From assembly GCA_943324165.2 (NCBI GenBank), contig CALPKO020000040.1, positions 1-8,360 on the forward strand: a stretch of 8,360 bases of DNA. Reading direction: 5' to 3'. Origin of the DNA: Bdellovibrio sp. ZAP7. GTDB lineage: Bacteria; Bacteroidota; Bacteroidia; Flavobacteriales; Flavobacteriaceae. This document shows, in pieces, positions 1 to 8,360 of this stretch. The notes under the pieces are model-generated. The model saw nothing but the letters and a program-made list of their open reading frames with translations, made no database searches and had not been told where the DNA came from. Position 1 is the stretch's first letter. Each line of letters opens with the position of its first letter. Made by a program: the position numbers and the translations under genes.

Positions 1-1926
1 ATGCGTTAAGCCATTAACCAAAAAAGGCAAATAATTCTCATCGTTTTTGTCTAAATAAATCAAATTTGTCAGCGCATTTTGTCGGGTAGAGGATTCAAAT
101 TTTGGAGAAGCATAATCCAATAATTCTTGGTAAAACACTACTTTTTTTTCTTGCTGAAACGAATTGGTTTTCAATGCCAAAGTCAACCATAATATGCGTA
201 AGTTTTTGTCGTTAAATCCAATCCAATCTTTCGTTTTTTCTAATAATTTGGTTTGCTCTTCTGGATATTTGGTCCACAAAAAGTGCAATGCAATTTCTTG
301 TGTAATGTATGATTTATCATTTAAAAATGTTTCGTATTCTTTTTTGAAATCTAAAGGAATTGCTGTTAGATTTTGAATTATTGCTTGTCGTACTTCTATA
401 GCATTGGTTTTCATGGCCAGTCGCAGCAAATCGACTTTTTCTTCAAAAGGAACGTCTTGTAATTGGTAAATAATCTCTTGTTTTATCGGATAAAACGCAG
501 CGGAATTCATGACAATTTCAAATTGATTTCGCTTAACTGACAAAGGCAAATCTTTCTTTTCTGCCATTTCAAAATAGTTTTTTATAAACTTATTTCTCTT
601 CAAGATGTTTAATGCTTCTTGCACTTCAAAACCAGAAGTTTCCAACCATTTTTGTTTAAAGCTATCGGTGTCAAAATCAGAAACCTTGTTGATTTCCGCC
701 AAAAAATCGTCCGTTGAAACATTCTTGAATTGGTATTTTTCTAAATAGGTTTTAACTGCTTTTTGAAAATTTTTACTTCCCACATTTTCTCTCAAAACAT
801 GTACAGCCCAAGCACCTTTTTGATAAAAAGTCAATGAACTTGCTTTTTCATTTAAGATCGGAACGGTGTCTGTTTTTGCATTTTGTTGCAATCGCTCAGC
901 CATTTCATACATTTTCCAATAAAAATAATCCTCGCCAAAAACCGATTGTTCAGCCAAAAGTGCATAATAAGTTGCAAATCCTTCTTGTAACCAATGGTGT
1001 TTTCCGGATTTAGCTGTAATTAAATCGCCAAACCATTGGTGTGCCAATTCATGTGCATTGACGTTGATGTAATTTCGATCGTTAAAAGCAATTGAATCTA
1101 CTACAAAATCTTGTGAAAATACCGTAGCGGAAGTATTTTCCATTCCCGCATATAAAAAATCATGAACAGGAATTTGCTTATAGATTTCCCATGGATATTT
1201 TACGCCAATTTCGTTTTCTAAAAAGTCAAAAATTGATTTAGAATAGCGGTATGTAGTTTCAAATTTTGAAGCATCATCTTTTTGAAAATACATTTCCAGC
1301 GGGACTTTTGATGTTGATTTTTCGACAATTTTATCAAAATTCCCAATCGCCAACATCAACAAATACGATGACATCGGGCTTTTCATTCTGTATTGCCAAG
1401 TTTTTAAATTAGCCGTAAGTTTGGTTTTTTTGCAAATTCCATTAGCAATAACCTCGTATTTTTTGTCAAAAGTAACGTCTAAATTAAATATAACTTTTTC
1501 GTTCACATCATCAAAACTTGGAAACCAATTGCTGGTGTATTTGCCTTGTCCTTGTGTCCAAATTTCTAAATTTTGGGTTGCTTCTGAACCAAAAAAATAC
1601 ATGGTTTGTTTGGGTTGACAATGGTATTGGAAAGTCAATTTGTTTTTTCCTGTTTTAAAAGGTTTTATCAATAGTAATTGTTTGCTTGTTGATAAAAAAC
1701 TCACTCCTTTTCCATTGATTTTTACATCTGTAAAAGTCATGTTTTGCGCATCAATTTTGATGGTATCTATTGCTTTAATTACTTCAAAATCATATTTCAC
1801 TTCGCCTGAAACTGTTTTTTCAATTGGATTTACTGTGATTTTTCCTAATAGCGTTTTGAAATCAACCGATTCAGTTTGCTGACAAAATGCAAAAGCAGAA
1901 AACAATAAAATGAAATATTTGGTCAT
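1..1926 (-). CDS. Secreted M1-family zinc aminopeptidase (C-terminus beyond window)
   Basis: This is a zinc metallopeptidase of the M1 (gluzincin) family, expected to remove N-terminal residues from peptides outside the cytoplasm. The frame is open for 642 codons to the left edge, so the C-terminus is missing. Seen in the sequence: a short hydrophobic signal peptide (residues 1-13, possible AxA cleavage after A13), then a beta-rich N-terminal domain. The substrate-binding GxMEN-like loop is AGMEN at 260-264. The zinc site is HELAH at 292-296, with the third ligand E315 exactly 18 residues later (context LQEGFA). The likely transition-state tyrosine is Y368 in FYQKGAW. An alpha-helical, HEAT-like region follows to the edge. 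All expected catalytic residues are present. C15 is not in a good lipobox (FAFC), so a lipoprotein is unlikely. The start ATG lies 3 bases after the stop of the upstream DUF1697 gene, so the two are probably co-transcribed. The exact substrate cannot be read from the sequence. Confidence 0.93.
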   Translation of the reverse strand, partial: MTKYFILLFSAFAFCQQTESVDFKTLLGKITVNPIEKTVSGEVKYDFEVIKAIDTIKIDAQNMTFTDVKINGKGVSFLSTSKQLLLIKPFKTGKNKLTFQYHCQPKQTMYFFGSEATQNLEIWTQGQGKYTSNWFPSFDDVNEKVIFNLDVTFDKKYEVIANGICKKTKLTANLKTWQYRMKSPMSSYLLMLAIGNFDKIVEKSTSKVPLEMYFQKDDASKFETTYRYSKSIFDFLENEIGVKYPWEIYKQIPVHDFLYAGMENTSATVFSQDFVVDSIAFNDRNYINVNAHELAHQWFGDLITAKSGKHHWLQEGFATYYALLAEQSVFGEDYFYWKMYEMAERLQQNAKTDTVPILNEKASSLTFYQKGAWAVHVLRENVGSKNFQKAVKTYLEKYQFKNVSTDDFLAEINKVSDFDTDSFKQKWLETSGFEVQEALNILKRNKFIKNYFEMAEKKDLPLSVKRNQFEIVMNSAAFYPIKQEIIYQLQDVPFEEKVDLLRLAMKTNAIEVRQAIIQNLTAIPLDFKKEYETFLNDKSYITQEIALHFLWTKYPEEQTKLLEKTKDWIGFNDKNLRILWLTLALKTNSFQQEKKVVFYQELLDYASPKFESSTRQNALTNLIYLDKNDENYLPFLVNGLTH

Positions 1927-1929
1927 CGA

Positions 1930-2478
1930 TTATGCTATTTCGTTGTACATCTTTAATAATTGATTCACGGTATTCCAATTTCGGATTGTGGCGGTGCAAT
2001 TCAATTTTTTCTCGATGTATTTTTGGTCGAGTTTTGTTTTTCCAGCACCAATACTGTATTTGATGAAAATTCTCGATTCGTCAATAAAAGCCACATCAGG
2101 TTTGAACTGACTAATTTTCAAATCATTAATATTTTCTTTTTTTAATAAAATGGAAACAAAAGCGACGTACAATTTTTTGGTATCAACTTCTTTCTCAATC
2201 AAAAATGGATTGTTTGATAAGCAGTTTTCCAAATCATTTTTGCCAATTACAATAATAGGTACGTCGAAACCAAAAGTTCTAAATATTTCTTGCTTTATTA
2301 AAAATCCAACTTTAGCAGGATTTTCTTCTTCGGAATCAACAAAAACATTTCCCGATGCTACATAAGTCAAAACATTTTGAAAACCAATGTTTTGTAGTGC
2401 TGTCTTTAAGACTTCCATCTTAATCATGTTATGACCAGAAACGTTAATGCCACGAAGAAGTGCGAGGTGAGTAACCAT
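1930..2478 (-). CDS. DUF1697 family protein
   Basis: This 182-residue protein belongs to DUF1697, a widespread bacterial family of about this length with no established biochemical role. Family hallmarks are visible: ALLRGINVSGHN at residues 6-17, YVASGNV at 39-45, KTKL at 147-150, and the C-terminal RNWNT at 166-170. There is no signal peptide or membrane segment, so it should be cytoplasmic. The ATG at 2478 is chosen because the conserved N-terminal motif begins within a few residues of it and a perfect TACATTTG -7 box lies just upstream. It is the first gene of a probable two-gene transcript with the M1 peptidase. No functional link between the two products is known to me, and the pairing may be incidental. 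Family assignment is secure; function is unknown. Confidence 0.92.
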   Translation of the reverse strand: MVTHLALLRGINVSGHNMIKMEVLKTALQNIGFQNVLTYVASGNVFVDSEEENPAKVGFLIKQEIFRTFGFDVPIIVIGKNDLENCLSNNPFLIEKEVDTKKLYVAFVSILLKKENINDLKISQFKPDVAFIDESRIFIKYSIGAGKTKLDQKYIEKKLNCTATIRNWNTVNQLLKMYNEIA

Positions 2479-2480
2479 AT

Positions 2481-2497
2481 TTTGAATTTAATTCAAA
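2481..2497. repeat. Perfect 8-bp inverted repeat, possible operator
   Basis: The arms TTTGAATT (2481-2488) and AATTCAAA (2490-2497) are perfect reverse complements around one central base. The spacer is too short for an RNA hairpin, so a dimeric DNA-binding protein site is the more natural reading. It overlaps the last four bases of the DUF1697 -7 box and covers the expected transcription start. In DNA this AT-rich a chance palindrome is also possible. Confidence 0.4.
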
Positions 2498-2501
2498 TGT
2501 A
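2494..2501 (-). promoter_or_regulatory. Bacteroidota -7 box for the DUF1697-peptidase pair
   Basis: On the minus strand this reads TACATTTG, a perfect match to the TAnnTTTG -7 element of Bacteroidota sigma factors. It lies 15 bases upstream of the DUF1697 ATG, which implies a very short leader of about 10 bases. No TTG -33 element is present at the usual 17-23 base spacing, so this may be a weak or activator-dependent promoter. Confidence 0.5.
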
Positions 2502-2529
2502 CTATTTTTAAATTATTCTTAGATTGTCA

Positions 2530-2560
2530 TTTCAATTTTCCTTACAAAAAACTATCTTCG
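2530..2560 (+). promoter_or_regulatory. Candidate recG promoter
   Basis: TATCTTCG at 2553-2560 matches the TAnnTTTG -7 element with one mismatch. TTTC at 2530-2533, 19 bases upstream, could be a degenerate -33 (consensus TTTG/TTG). Transcription would start near 2567 and give a leader of about 47 bases to the recG ATG. No better match exists on the plus strand between 2479 and 2613. Confidence 0.35.
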
Positions 2561-2613
2561 CTTTCGATTATAATATTTAACAATCGAATATTTCTTTTCA
2601 ATTTTAAGCTTAG

Positions 2614-4716
2614 ATGAATCTTCTTCAAACTCCGATAGAATATTTGAAAGGTGTTGGTCCACAACGCGGAGATTTGTTGCGAAAAGAATTGGGTATTTTT
2701 AAGTACCAAGATTTAGTTAATTTTTATCCCAATCGATATATTGACCGAACCAGGTATTTCAAGGTCAATGAGTTACAAAACAATATTGCGGATGTTCAGG
2801 TAATTGGTAAAATTGTCCACATCAAAACGATTGAATTCGGAAAAAATCAAAAACGTTTAGTGGCCACTTTTGCAGACGAAACTGGTCAAATGGAGTTGGT
2901 ATGGTTCCAAGGAATTAAATGGATCAAAGAAAGCTTAAAACTCAATGAAGTTTGTGTTGTTTTTGGGAAGTGTAGTTTATTTGGTAGTAACTTTAGTATG
3001 TCGCATCCAGAAATAGAATTGCTTGCTGAACACGAAAAAAGTTTGCGTTCAGCCATGCAACCAGTTTATCCATCAACTGAAACACTTAACAACAGAGGGA
3101 TTTCTAACCGAACCATCAACAAAATGATGCAGCAGTTGTTTTTAGAAACCCAAGATTTGTTTACCGAAACTTTACCCGATTACCTTACTCAAGAATTGAA
3201 ATTGATTTCAAAAAAAACAGCACTTTTTAATATTCATTTTCCAAAAAGTCAAGAGCTTTTAGCAAAAGCGCAATTCCGATTGAAGTTTGAAGAGTTGTTT
3301 TACATCCAACTGCAGTTGATTACTAAAAATCTAATTAGAAAACACAAAATAAAAGGACATCCGTTTACAAAAGTGGGAGAAAAGTTCAATGATTTTTTCA
3401 CCAACCACCTGCCATTTGATTTAACAACTGCCCAAAAAAGAGTTGTTAAAGAAATTAGAAACGACATGGGGAATACTGCTCAAATGAACCGTTTATTGCA
3501 AGGAGATGTGGGTTCAGGAAAAACAATTGTAGCTTTCATGAGTATGCTTTTGGCCATTGATAATGGTTTTCAAGCTTGTTTGATGGCGCCAACAGAAATA
3601 TTAGCTAATCAGCATTTTAATGGACTTTCTGATTTGGCTAAAGACTTGAATATAAATGTAAAAATACTTACTGGTTCAACAAAAGTTAAAGATAGAAAAG
3701 TCATTCACGAAAGTTTAGAGGATGGAACTTTAGACATTATTATTGGAACACACGCCTTATTGGAAGACAAAGTGAAATTCAATAATCTGGGTTTGGCAAT
3801 TATTGATGAACAGCACCGTTTTGGGGTAGAGCAACGTTCTAAACTTTGGAAAAAAAATACCGTTCCACCTCACGTTTTAGTGATGACGGCTACGCCAATT
3901 CCAAGGACTTTGGCCATGAGTTTGTATGGAGATTTAGATATTTCAGTTATTGATGAATTGCCTCCCGGGCGAAAACCAATACAAACAGTGCATCGTTTTG
4001 ATTCAAATCGATTGAAAGTTTGGAAATTTATTCGTGATGAAATCGCATTGGGAAGGCAAATTTATATCGTTTATCCTTTAATTCAAGAATCCGAAAAAAT
4101 GGATTTTAAAGATTTAATGGATGGCTATGAAAGTATATCGAGGGATTTTCCTTTGCCGGATTATGCCATTTCTATTCTTCACGGAAAAATGAAGCCAGCA
4201 GACAAAGACGCAGAAATGAAGCGTTTTTCTGAAGGAAAAACCAATATTATGGTCGCCACAACGGTGATTGAAGTCGGGGTGAATATTCCAAATGCCAGTG
4301 TTATGATTATTGAAAGTGCCGAACGCTTTGGACTTTCGCAATTGCATCAGTTGAGAGGTCGTGTAGGTCGGGGAGCAGAGCAAAGTTATTGTATTTTGAT
4401 GACTTCCCACAAATTATCAAATGATTCTAAAACCAGAATGGATACCATGGTTGCCACAAATGATGGTTTTGAAATTGCCGAAGTTGATTTGAAATTACGT
4501 GGCCCCGGCGATTTGATGGGCAAACAGCAGAGCGGTGTTTTGAATCTTCAAATCGCTGATTTGGTAAAAGACAGGCAAATTTTGATTTTAGCAAGAAACT
4601 ACGCCACGACAATTTTAAAAGATGATGCACCATTGCAAAAACCAGAAAATACTATTTTGAAAAATGTTTTTTTAGAATTAACTAAAAAACAAAATATCTG
4701 GAATTATATCAGTTAA
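2614..4716 (+). CDS. recG: ATP-dependent DNA helicase RecG
   Basis: RecG is a cytoplasmic superfamily 2 double-stranded DNA translocase that remodels stalled replication forks and Holliday junctions. At 700 residues it is close to the usual RecG length (about 690). The N-terminus carries the family signature LKGVGPQRGDLL and the YPNRYIDR segment. The wedge OB-fold that binds branched DNA covers roughly residues 60-165. Helicase motifs are complete: Walker A GDVGSGKT at 297-304, motif II DEQH at 398-401, motif III TATP at 425-428, and motif VI QLRGRVGRG at 579-587. The RecG C-terminal signature GFEIAEVDLKLRGPGDLMG spans 618-636, followed by QQSG at 638-641. The ATG at 2614 places the first conserved motif about ten residues in. 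The gene stands alone on its strand and ends one base from the stop of the convergent lipoprotein gene. No defect is seen. Confidence 0.98.
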   Translation: MNLLQTPIEYLKGVGPQRGDLLRKELGIFKYQDLVNFYPNRYIDRTRYFKVNELQNNIADVQVIGKIVHIKTIEFGKNQKRLVATFADETGQMELVWFQGIKWIKESLKLNEVCVVFGKCSLFGSNFSMSHPEIELLAEHEKSLRSAMQPVYPSTETLNNRGISNRTINKMMQQLFLETQDLFTETLPDYLTQELKLISKKTALFNIHFPKSQELLAKAQFRLKFEELFYIQLQLITKNLIRKHKIKGHPFTKVGEKFNDFFTNHLPFDLTTAQKRVVKEIRNDMGNTAQMNRLLQGDVGSGKTIVAFMSMLLAIDNGFQACLMAPTEILANQHFNGLSDLAKDLNINVKILTGSTKVKDRKVIHESLEDGTLDIIIGTHALLEDKVKFNNLGLAIIDEQHRFGVEQRSKLWKKNTVPPHVLVMTATPIPRTLAMSLYGDLDISVIDELPPGRKPIQTVHRFDSNRLKVWKFIRDEIALGRQIYIVYPLIQESEKMDFKDLMDGYESISRDFPLPDYAISILHGKMKPADKDAEMKRFSEGKTNIMVATTVIEVGVNIPNASVMIIESAERFGLSQLHQLRGRVGRGAEQSYCILMTSHKLSNDSKTRMDTMVATNDGFEIAEVDLKLRGPGDLMGKQQSGVLNLQIADLVKDRQILILARNYATTILKDDAPLQKPENTILKNVFLELTKKQNIWNYIS

Positions 4717-4717
4717 T

Positions 4718-6127
4718 CTAGTTCAATTGCTTTTCAAAATTAACATCAAATAAACTGACAAAAGCATTGTTAATGGTGTGATTTGAATTAATTATCATTG
4801 TTCTATGAATTTTGTTGATTACCCATTTATCTTTTAAATCATCAAAATTTGCAGCTCGGTATTCTTTTATGTTTTTGAAATTGTAATTTGATAAAAGTGT
4901 TTTCCATTTTTCTTGATTTTCATCTACATTGATAGCAATAAATTGATAATCAAGATGTCTTTTTGCTAAATCCAATATTTTTTTATGGGCAGCAATCATG
5001 TGTGAATCTAAATTTTCGGTCCAAAAAAACAAAACTGTTTTCTTTTTAATTAAACTACCTATTGAAACTAAATTGTCATTTTGGTCATATAATTTTGTTT
5101 CAGGTAAATCGTTTCCAATTTTTAAAAGTTGGATGGCATTACCAATTTTAATAATTTCATTGCGCTGACTTTTGTCTGAAGAAATACTGTAATATTTGTC
5201 AAGGAATTTTTTGTTGTTGGAAATGTTCTGGTCTTCCAATAAATAGCAAAAAGCAATATTATTTAAAATCGTATTTTTTATTGCTTTACTTTTAAATAAG
5301 GTATCAGCAATATTCAATTTCCTAACGTTTAATTCAAATGATTCGTCTAATTCGCAAGTTGTTACAGTTTTTTTGTCGGACGCAATGTTATTCAACATGT
5401 GGTTTAAATATTTTACAAATGGAGAAAAATTTATAAATTTTGTATTATTAAAATCTATTTTTTTTCTAAAATCATAAAAACCATGAGGAAGGTTTTGTTT
5501 AATTTTTTCTCCTGTTCTCATTTCATGAACCATTGGATATAATTCTTTTTTTGAATAATCATAAAAATCTAATGTTGCTTTTGCGTACAGGTCAAAACCA
5601 TCACTCCAGTTAATCTGTTCTTTTTTAGTAAGATAGAATTTTTCCTTTGCTTTGTAAGAGGAATCTATGTTTTTCGAAAAATCATTGATTTTATAATCTA
5701 AAACGCCAAATAATTTGCTTTTATCGTCTTCATTTTTAAGGTACAATTCCATTAAAAAATTATTTTTTTCTTCTCCACGGCCACTAAACACTATAGATTG
5801 ATCAAAATCTTTGGAGTTGATTGAAACCATCAGACTATCATTTTTTTCAAAATAAATGTATTGGTATTCTGGCTCGTGTTTGAAAGAATATAATCCGGGT
5901 GATAATGAATCAAATTTGATAAAGAAAGTGTTTTCTTTTGATAGAGGAATAGTATCAACTATTTCAGAATCTTTACAAAAAAGCACATAAGGATTAGTTG
6001 GATTGGTTACTTCTCCACCAAAATAAGCTACGTAATTATCGTCTTTGAACTTTTTGCCGCACGAAAATAAGGTATAAAATAAAGCTAAAATGCTTATAAA
6101 TAGTATTTTTTTCAATAGGGGAGTCAT
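4718..6127 (-). CDS. Lipoprotein with cysteine-less thioredoxin/TlpA-like domain
   Basis: This is a 469-residue predicted lipoprotein. Residues 1-22 form a type II signal peptide (KK near the start, hydrophobic core) ending in lipobox LFSC, with C23 the expected lipidated residue. Residues about 32-130 look like the beta-rich N-terminal domain common in Bacteroidota TlpA-like lipoproteins (DUF4369-like). A charged, mostly helical middle region of about 200 residues follows. Residues about 345-460 have the thioredoxin/TlpA pattern: GNDLPETKLYDQ, then TVLFFW, then FIAINVDEN, then a late MIINSN strand. The redox site after W369 reads TENLDSH (370-376) where WxxCxxC is expected, and the cis-proline position is IHRT (440-443). 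Both redox cysteines and the proline are therefore absent, so thiol-disulfide activity is unlikely. A binding or structural role is inferred. The gene is monocistronic, divergent from the ABC-F gene and convergent with recG. Confidence 0.82.
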   Translation of the reverse strand: MTPLLKKILFISILALFYTLFSCGKKFKDDNYVAYFGGEVTNPTNPYVLFCKDSEIVDTIPLSKENTFFIKFDSLSPGLYSFKHEPEYQYIYFEKNDSLMVSINSKDFDQSIVFSGRGEEKNNFLMELYLKNEDDKSKLFGVLDYKINDFSKNIDSSYKAKEKFYLTKKEQINWSDGFDLYAKATLDFYDYSKKELYPMVHEMRTGEKIKQNLPHGFYDFRKKIDFNNTKFINFSPFVKYLNHMLNNIASDKKTVTTCELDESFELNVRKLNIADTLFKSKAIKNTILNNIAFCYLLEDQNISNNKKFLDKYYSISSDKSQRNEIIKIGNAIQLLKIGNDLPETKLYDQNDNLVSIGSLIKKKTVLFFWTENLDSHMIAAHKKILDLAKRHLDYQFIAINVDENQEKWKTLLSNYNFKNIKEYRAANFDDLKDKWVINKIHRTMIINSNHTINNAFVSLFDVNFEKQLN

Positions 6128-6146
6128 TTAAATTACTTTACAGAAA

Positions 6147-6154
6147 CAAATATA
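6147..6154 (-). promoter_or_regulatory. -7 box for the lipoprotein gene
   Basis: On the minus strand this reads TATATTTG, a perfect TAnnTTTG match, 19 bases upstream of the lipoprotein ATG. No TTG is found at the standard upstream spacing. Its position in the divergent intergenic region and its distance from the start codon support a real promoter. Confidence 0.5.
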
Positions 6155-6181
6155 TTTTTATAAAATTGAACTTCTTGTTAA

Positions 6182-7897
<1,716 letters not shown>

Positions 7898-7899
7898 CT

Positions 7900-7925
7900 T
7901 TGAAAAGATGCAGGTATTGAAAAGA
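7900..7925 (+). repeat. 9-bp direct repeat downstream of the ABC-F gene
   Basis: TTGAAAAGA occurs at 7900-7908 and again at 7917-7925, a 17-base period, starting 3 bases after the ABC-F stop codon. It could be a binding site for a regulator of the following gene or a chance event in AT-rich DNA. No terminator hairpin is associated with it. Confidence 0.25.
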
Positions 7926-7958
7926 GAACTTATATAAATTCGGTTTATTTATTTAATA

Positions 7959-7991
7959 TTGTAGTCAATTTGAATCCAAAACGTAATTTTG
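7959..7991 (+). promoter_or_regulatory. Promoter of the PAP2-like gene
   Basis: TAATTTTG at 7984-7991 is a perfect TAnnTTTG -7 element. TTG at 7959-7961 lies 22 bases upstream, the same spacing as in the ABC-F promoter. The -7 box ends 22 bases before the ATG at 8014, also matching that promoter. The PAP2 gene is therefore probably transcribed independently of the ABC-F gene. Confidence 0.5.
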
Positions 7992-8013
7992 CTAATTAAA
8001 CTTAAATAAATTA

Positions 8014-8360
8014 ATGAATACATTTACCAGCAATAATTATTCAAAAACTAGACCTTCTTTATTTTTTTTACCTCTATTTTTTTTTTCAATAATCATATTA
8101 TTTCTATACAGTCAAGACGCTTTGTCGGCTGTTAAGTATATAGAAATCCAAAAAAAATATTTTTATATAATTAATTTTAAGTTGGCTCAATTTTCCCTCT
8201 TAATTTATAACATTACTCAAATTGGAGATGCATTAATTTTTTTATCTTTTCTAACTATTTTTATCGTTTATATCCCTAAAATTTGGGAGTCTTTAATCCC
8301 CTCTTTACTAGTTTCAGCAATATTTTCAACGACATTAAAGTTTTTTTTTAAAATTCCAAG
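8014..8360 (+). CDS. Membrane PAP2-family phosphatase, N-terminal part only
   Basis: This open frame starts at 8014 and runs off the right edge after 115 complete codons. The product is very hydrophobic. Predicted membrane segments lie at about residues 15-33, 73-90 and 92-108, joined by a loop of about 40 residues containing KYIEIQKKYF and the NITQIGDAL segment common in this group. The last residues visible are K109, six residues (FFFKIP), and a codon beginning AG, which fits the first PAP2 catalytic motif Kx6RP if the codon is Arg. PAP2 enzymes (including LpxE-type lipid A phosphatases and undecaprenyl pyrophosphate phosphatases) remove phosphate from lipids at the outer face of the inner membrane. 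The other two motifs (PSGH and the SRxxxxxH region) would lie beyond the window, so the family call rests on half of motif 1 and overall resemblance. The frame contains unusually long T and A runs. The gene has its own promoter. Confidence 0.72.
   Translation, partial: MNTFTSNNYSKTRPSLFFLPLFFFSIIILFLYSQDALSAVKYIEIQKKYFYIINFKLAQFSLLIYNITQIGDALIFLSFLTIFIVYIPKIWESLIPSLLVSAIFSTTLKFFFKIP

Noticed and set aside
164..376. Plus-strand open frame of 70 codons
   Set aside because: It lies wholly inside the minus-strand M1 peptidase, whose frame is continuous and carries catalytic motifs; the translation resembles no protein family.
1421..1882. Two plus-strand open frames (1421-1618 and 1640-1882)
   Set aside because: Both are antisense to the N-terminal domain of the M1 peptidase and have no promoter or recognisable product.
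1960..2365. Two plus-strand open frames opposite the DUF1697 gene
   Set aside because: The minus strand encodes a clear DUF1697 protein with all hallmark motifs over the same bases.
2476..2484. TATTTTG on the plus strand as a recG -7 box
   Set aside because: It is one base short of TAnnTTTG and would give a leader of over 120 bases; the 2553-2560 candidate fits better.
2565..2586. Inverted repeat CGATT...AATCG upstream of recG
   Set aside because: The arms are five bases with a 12-base gap in AT-rich sequence, which is expected by chance; no regulator is suggested.
4114..4633. Minus-strand open frames within recG
   Set aside because: They are antisense to helicase motifs V and VI and the C-terminal RecG signature, so they are coding shadows.
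7934..7948. Possible terminator hairpin ATAAA-ttcgg-TTTAT after the ABC-F gene
   Set aside because: The stem is only five A-T pairs, too weak for intrinsic termination, and a continuous T-tract does not follow.

Overview
The window looks like a chromosomal segment from a Flavobacterium-like member of the Bacteroidota. The DNA is strongly AT-rich, and no gene start has a clear Shine-Dalgarno sequence; A-rich leaders are seen instead. Several starts are preceded by the TAnnTTTG -7 element typical of this phylum. The protein families also fit: an M1 peptidase with an N-terminal signal, a lipoprotein with a TlpA-like fold, and a Bacteroidota-type ABC-F protein. No mobile element, CRISPR array, RNA gene or sign of recent transfer was seen.

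Layout, left to right. (1) A minus-strand pair reads toward the left edge: a DUF1697 protein (1930-2478), then 3 bases later a secreted M1-family metallopeptidase (1-1926) whose C-terminus lies outside the window. (2) A 135-bp divergent intergenic region (2479-2613) holds the promoter of that pair, an inverted repeat over it, and a candidate promoter for recG. (3) recG (2614-4716, plus) encodes a full-length branched-DNA helicase. It converges on (4) a minus-strand lipoprotein gene (4718-6127) with a thioredoxin-like C-terminal domain that has lost its CxxC; the two stop codons are one base apart. (5) A second divergent region (6128-6280) carries a -7 box on each strand. (6) An ABC-F ATPase (6281-7897, plus) has its start reassigned 26 codons downstream of the longest reading frame. 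(7) After a 116-bp gap with its own promoter comes the first 115 codons of an integral membrane PAP2-type phosphatase (8014 to the right edge), cut off inside its first catalytic motif.

The genes do not form one pathway. They are a mix of housekeeping functions (DNA repair, ribosome-associated ATPase) and envelope functions (secreted peptidase, lipoprotein, lipid phosphatase). I do not see a convincing undescribed multi-gene system. The points most worth following are single-protein oddities: the ABC-F protein has one intact composite ATP site and one degenerate in both contributing halves, and the lipoprotein has a thioredoxin fold without redox cysteines.
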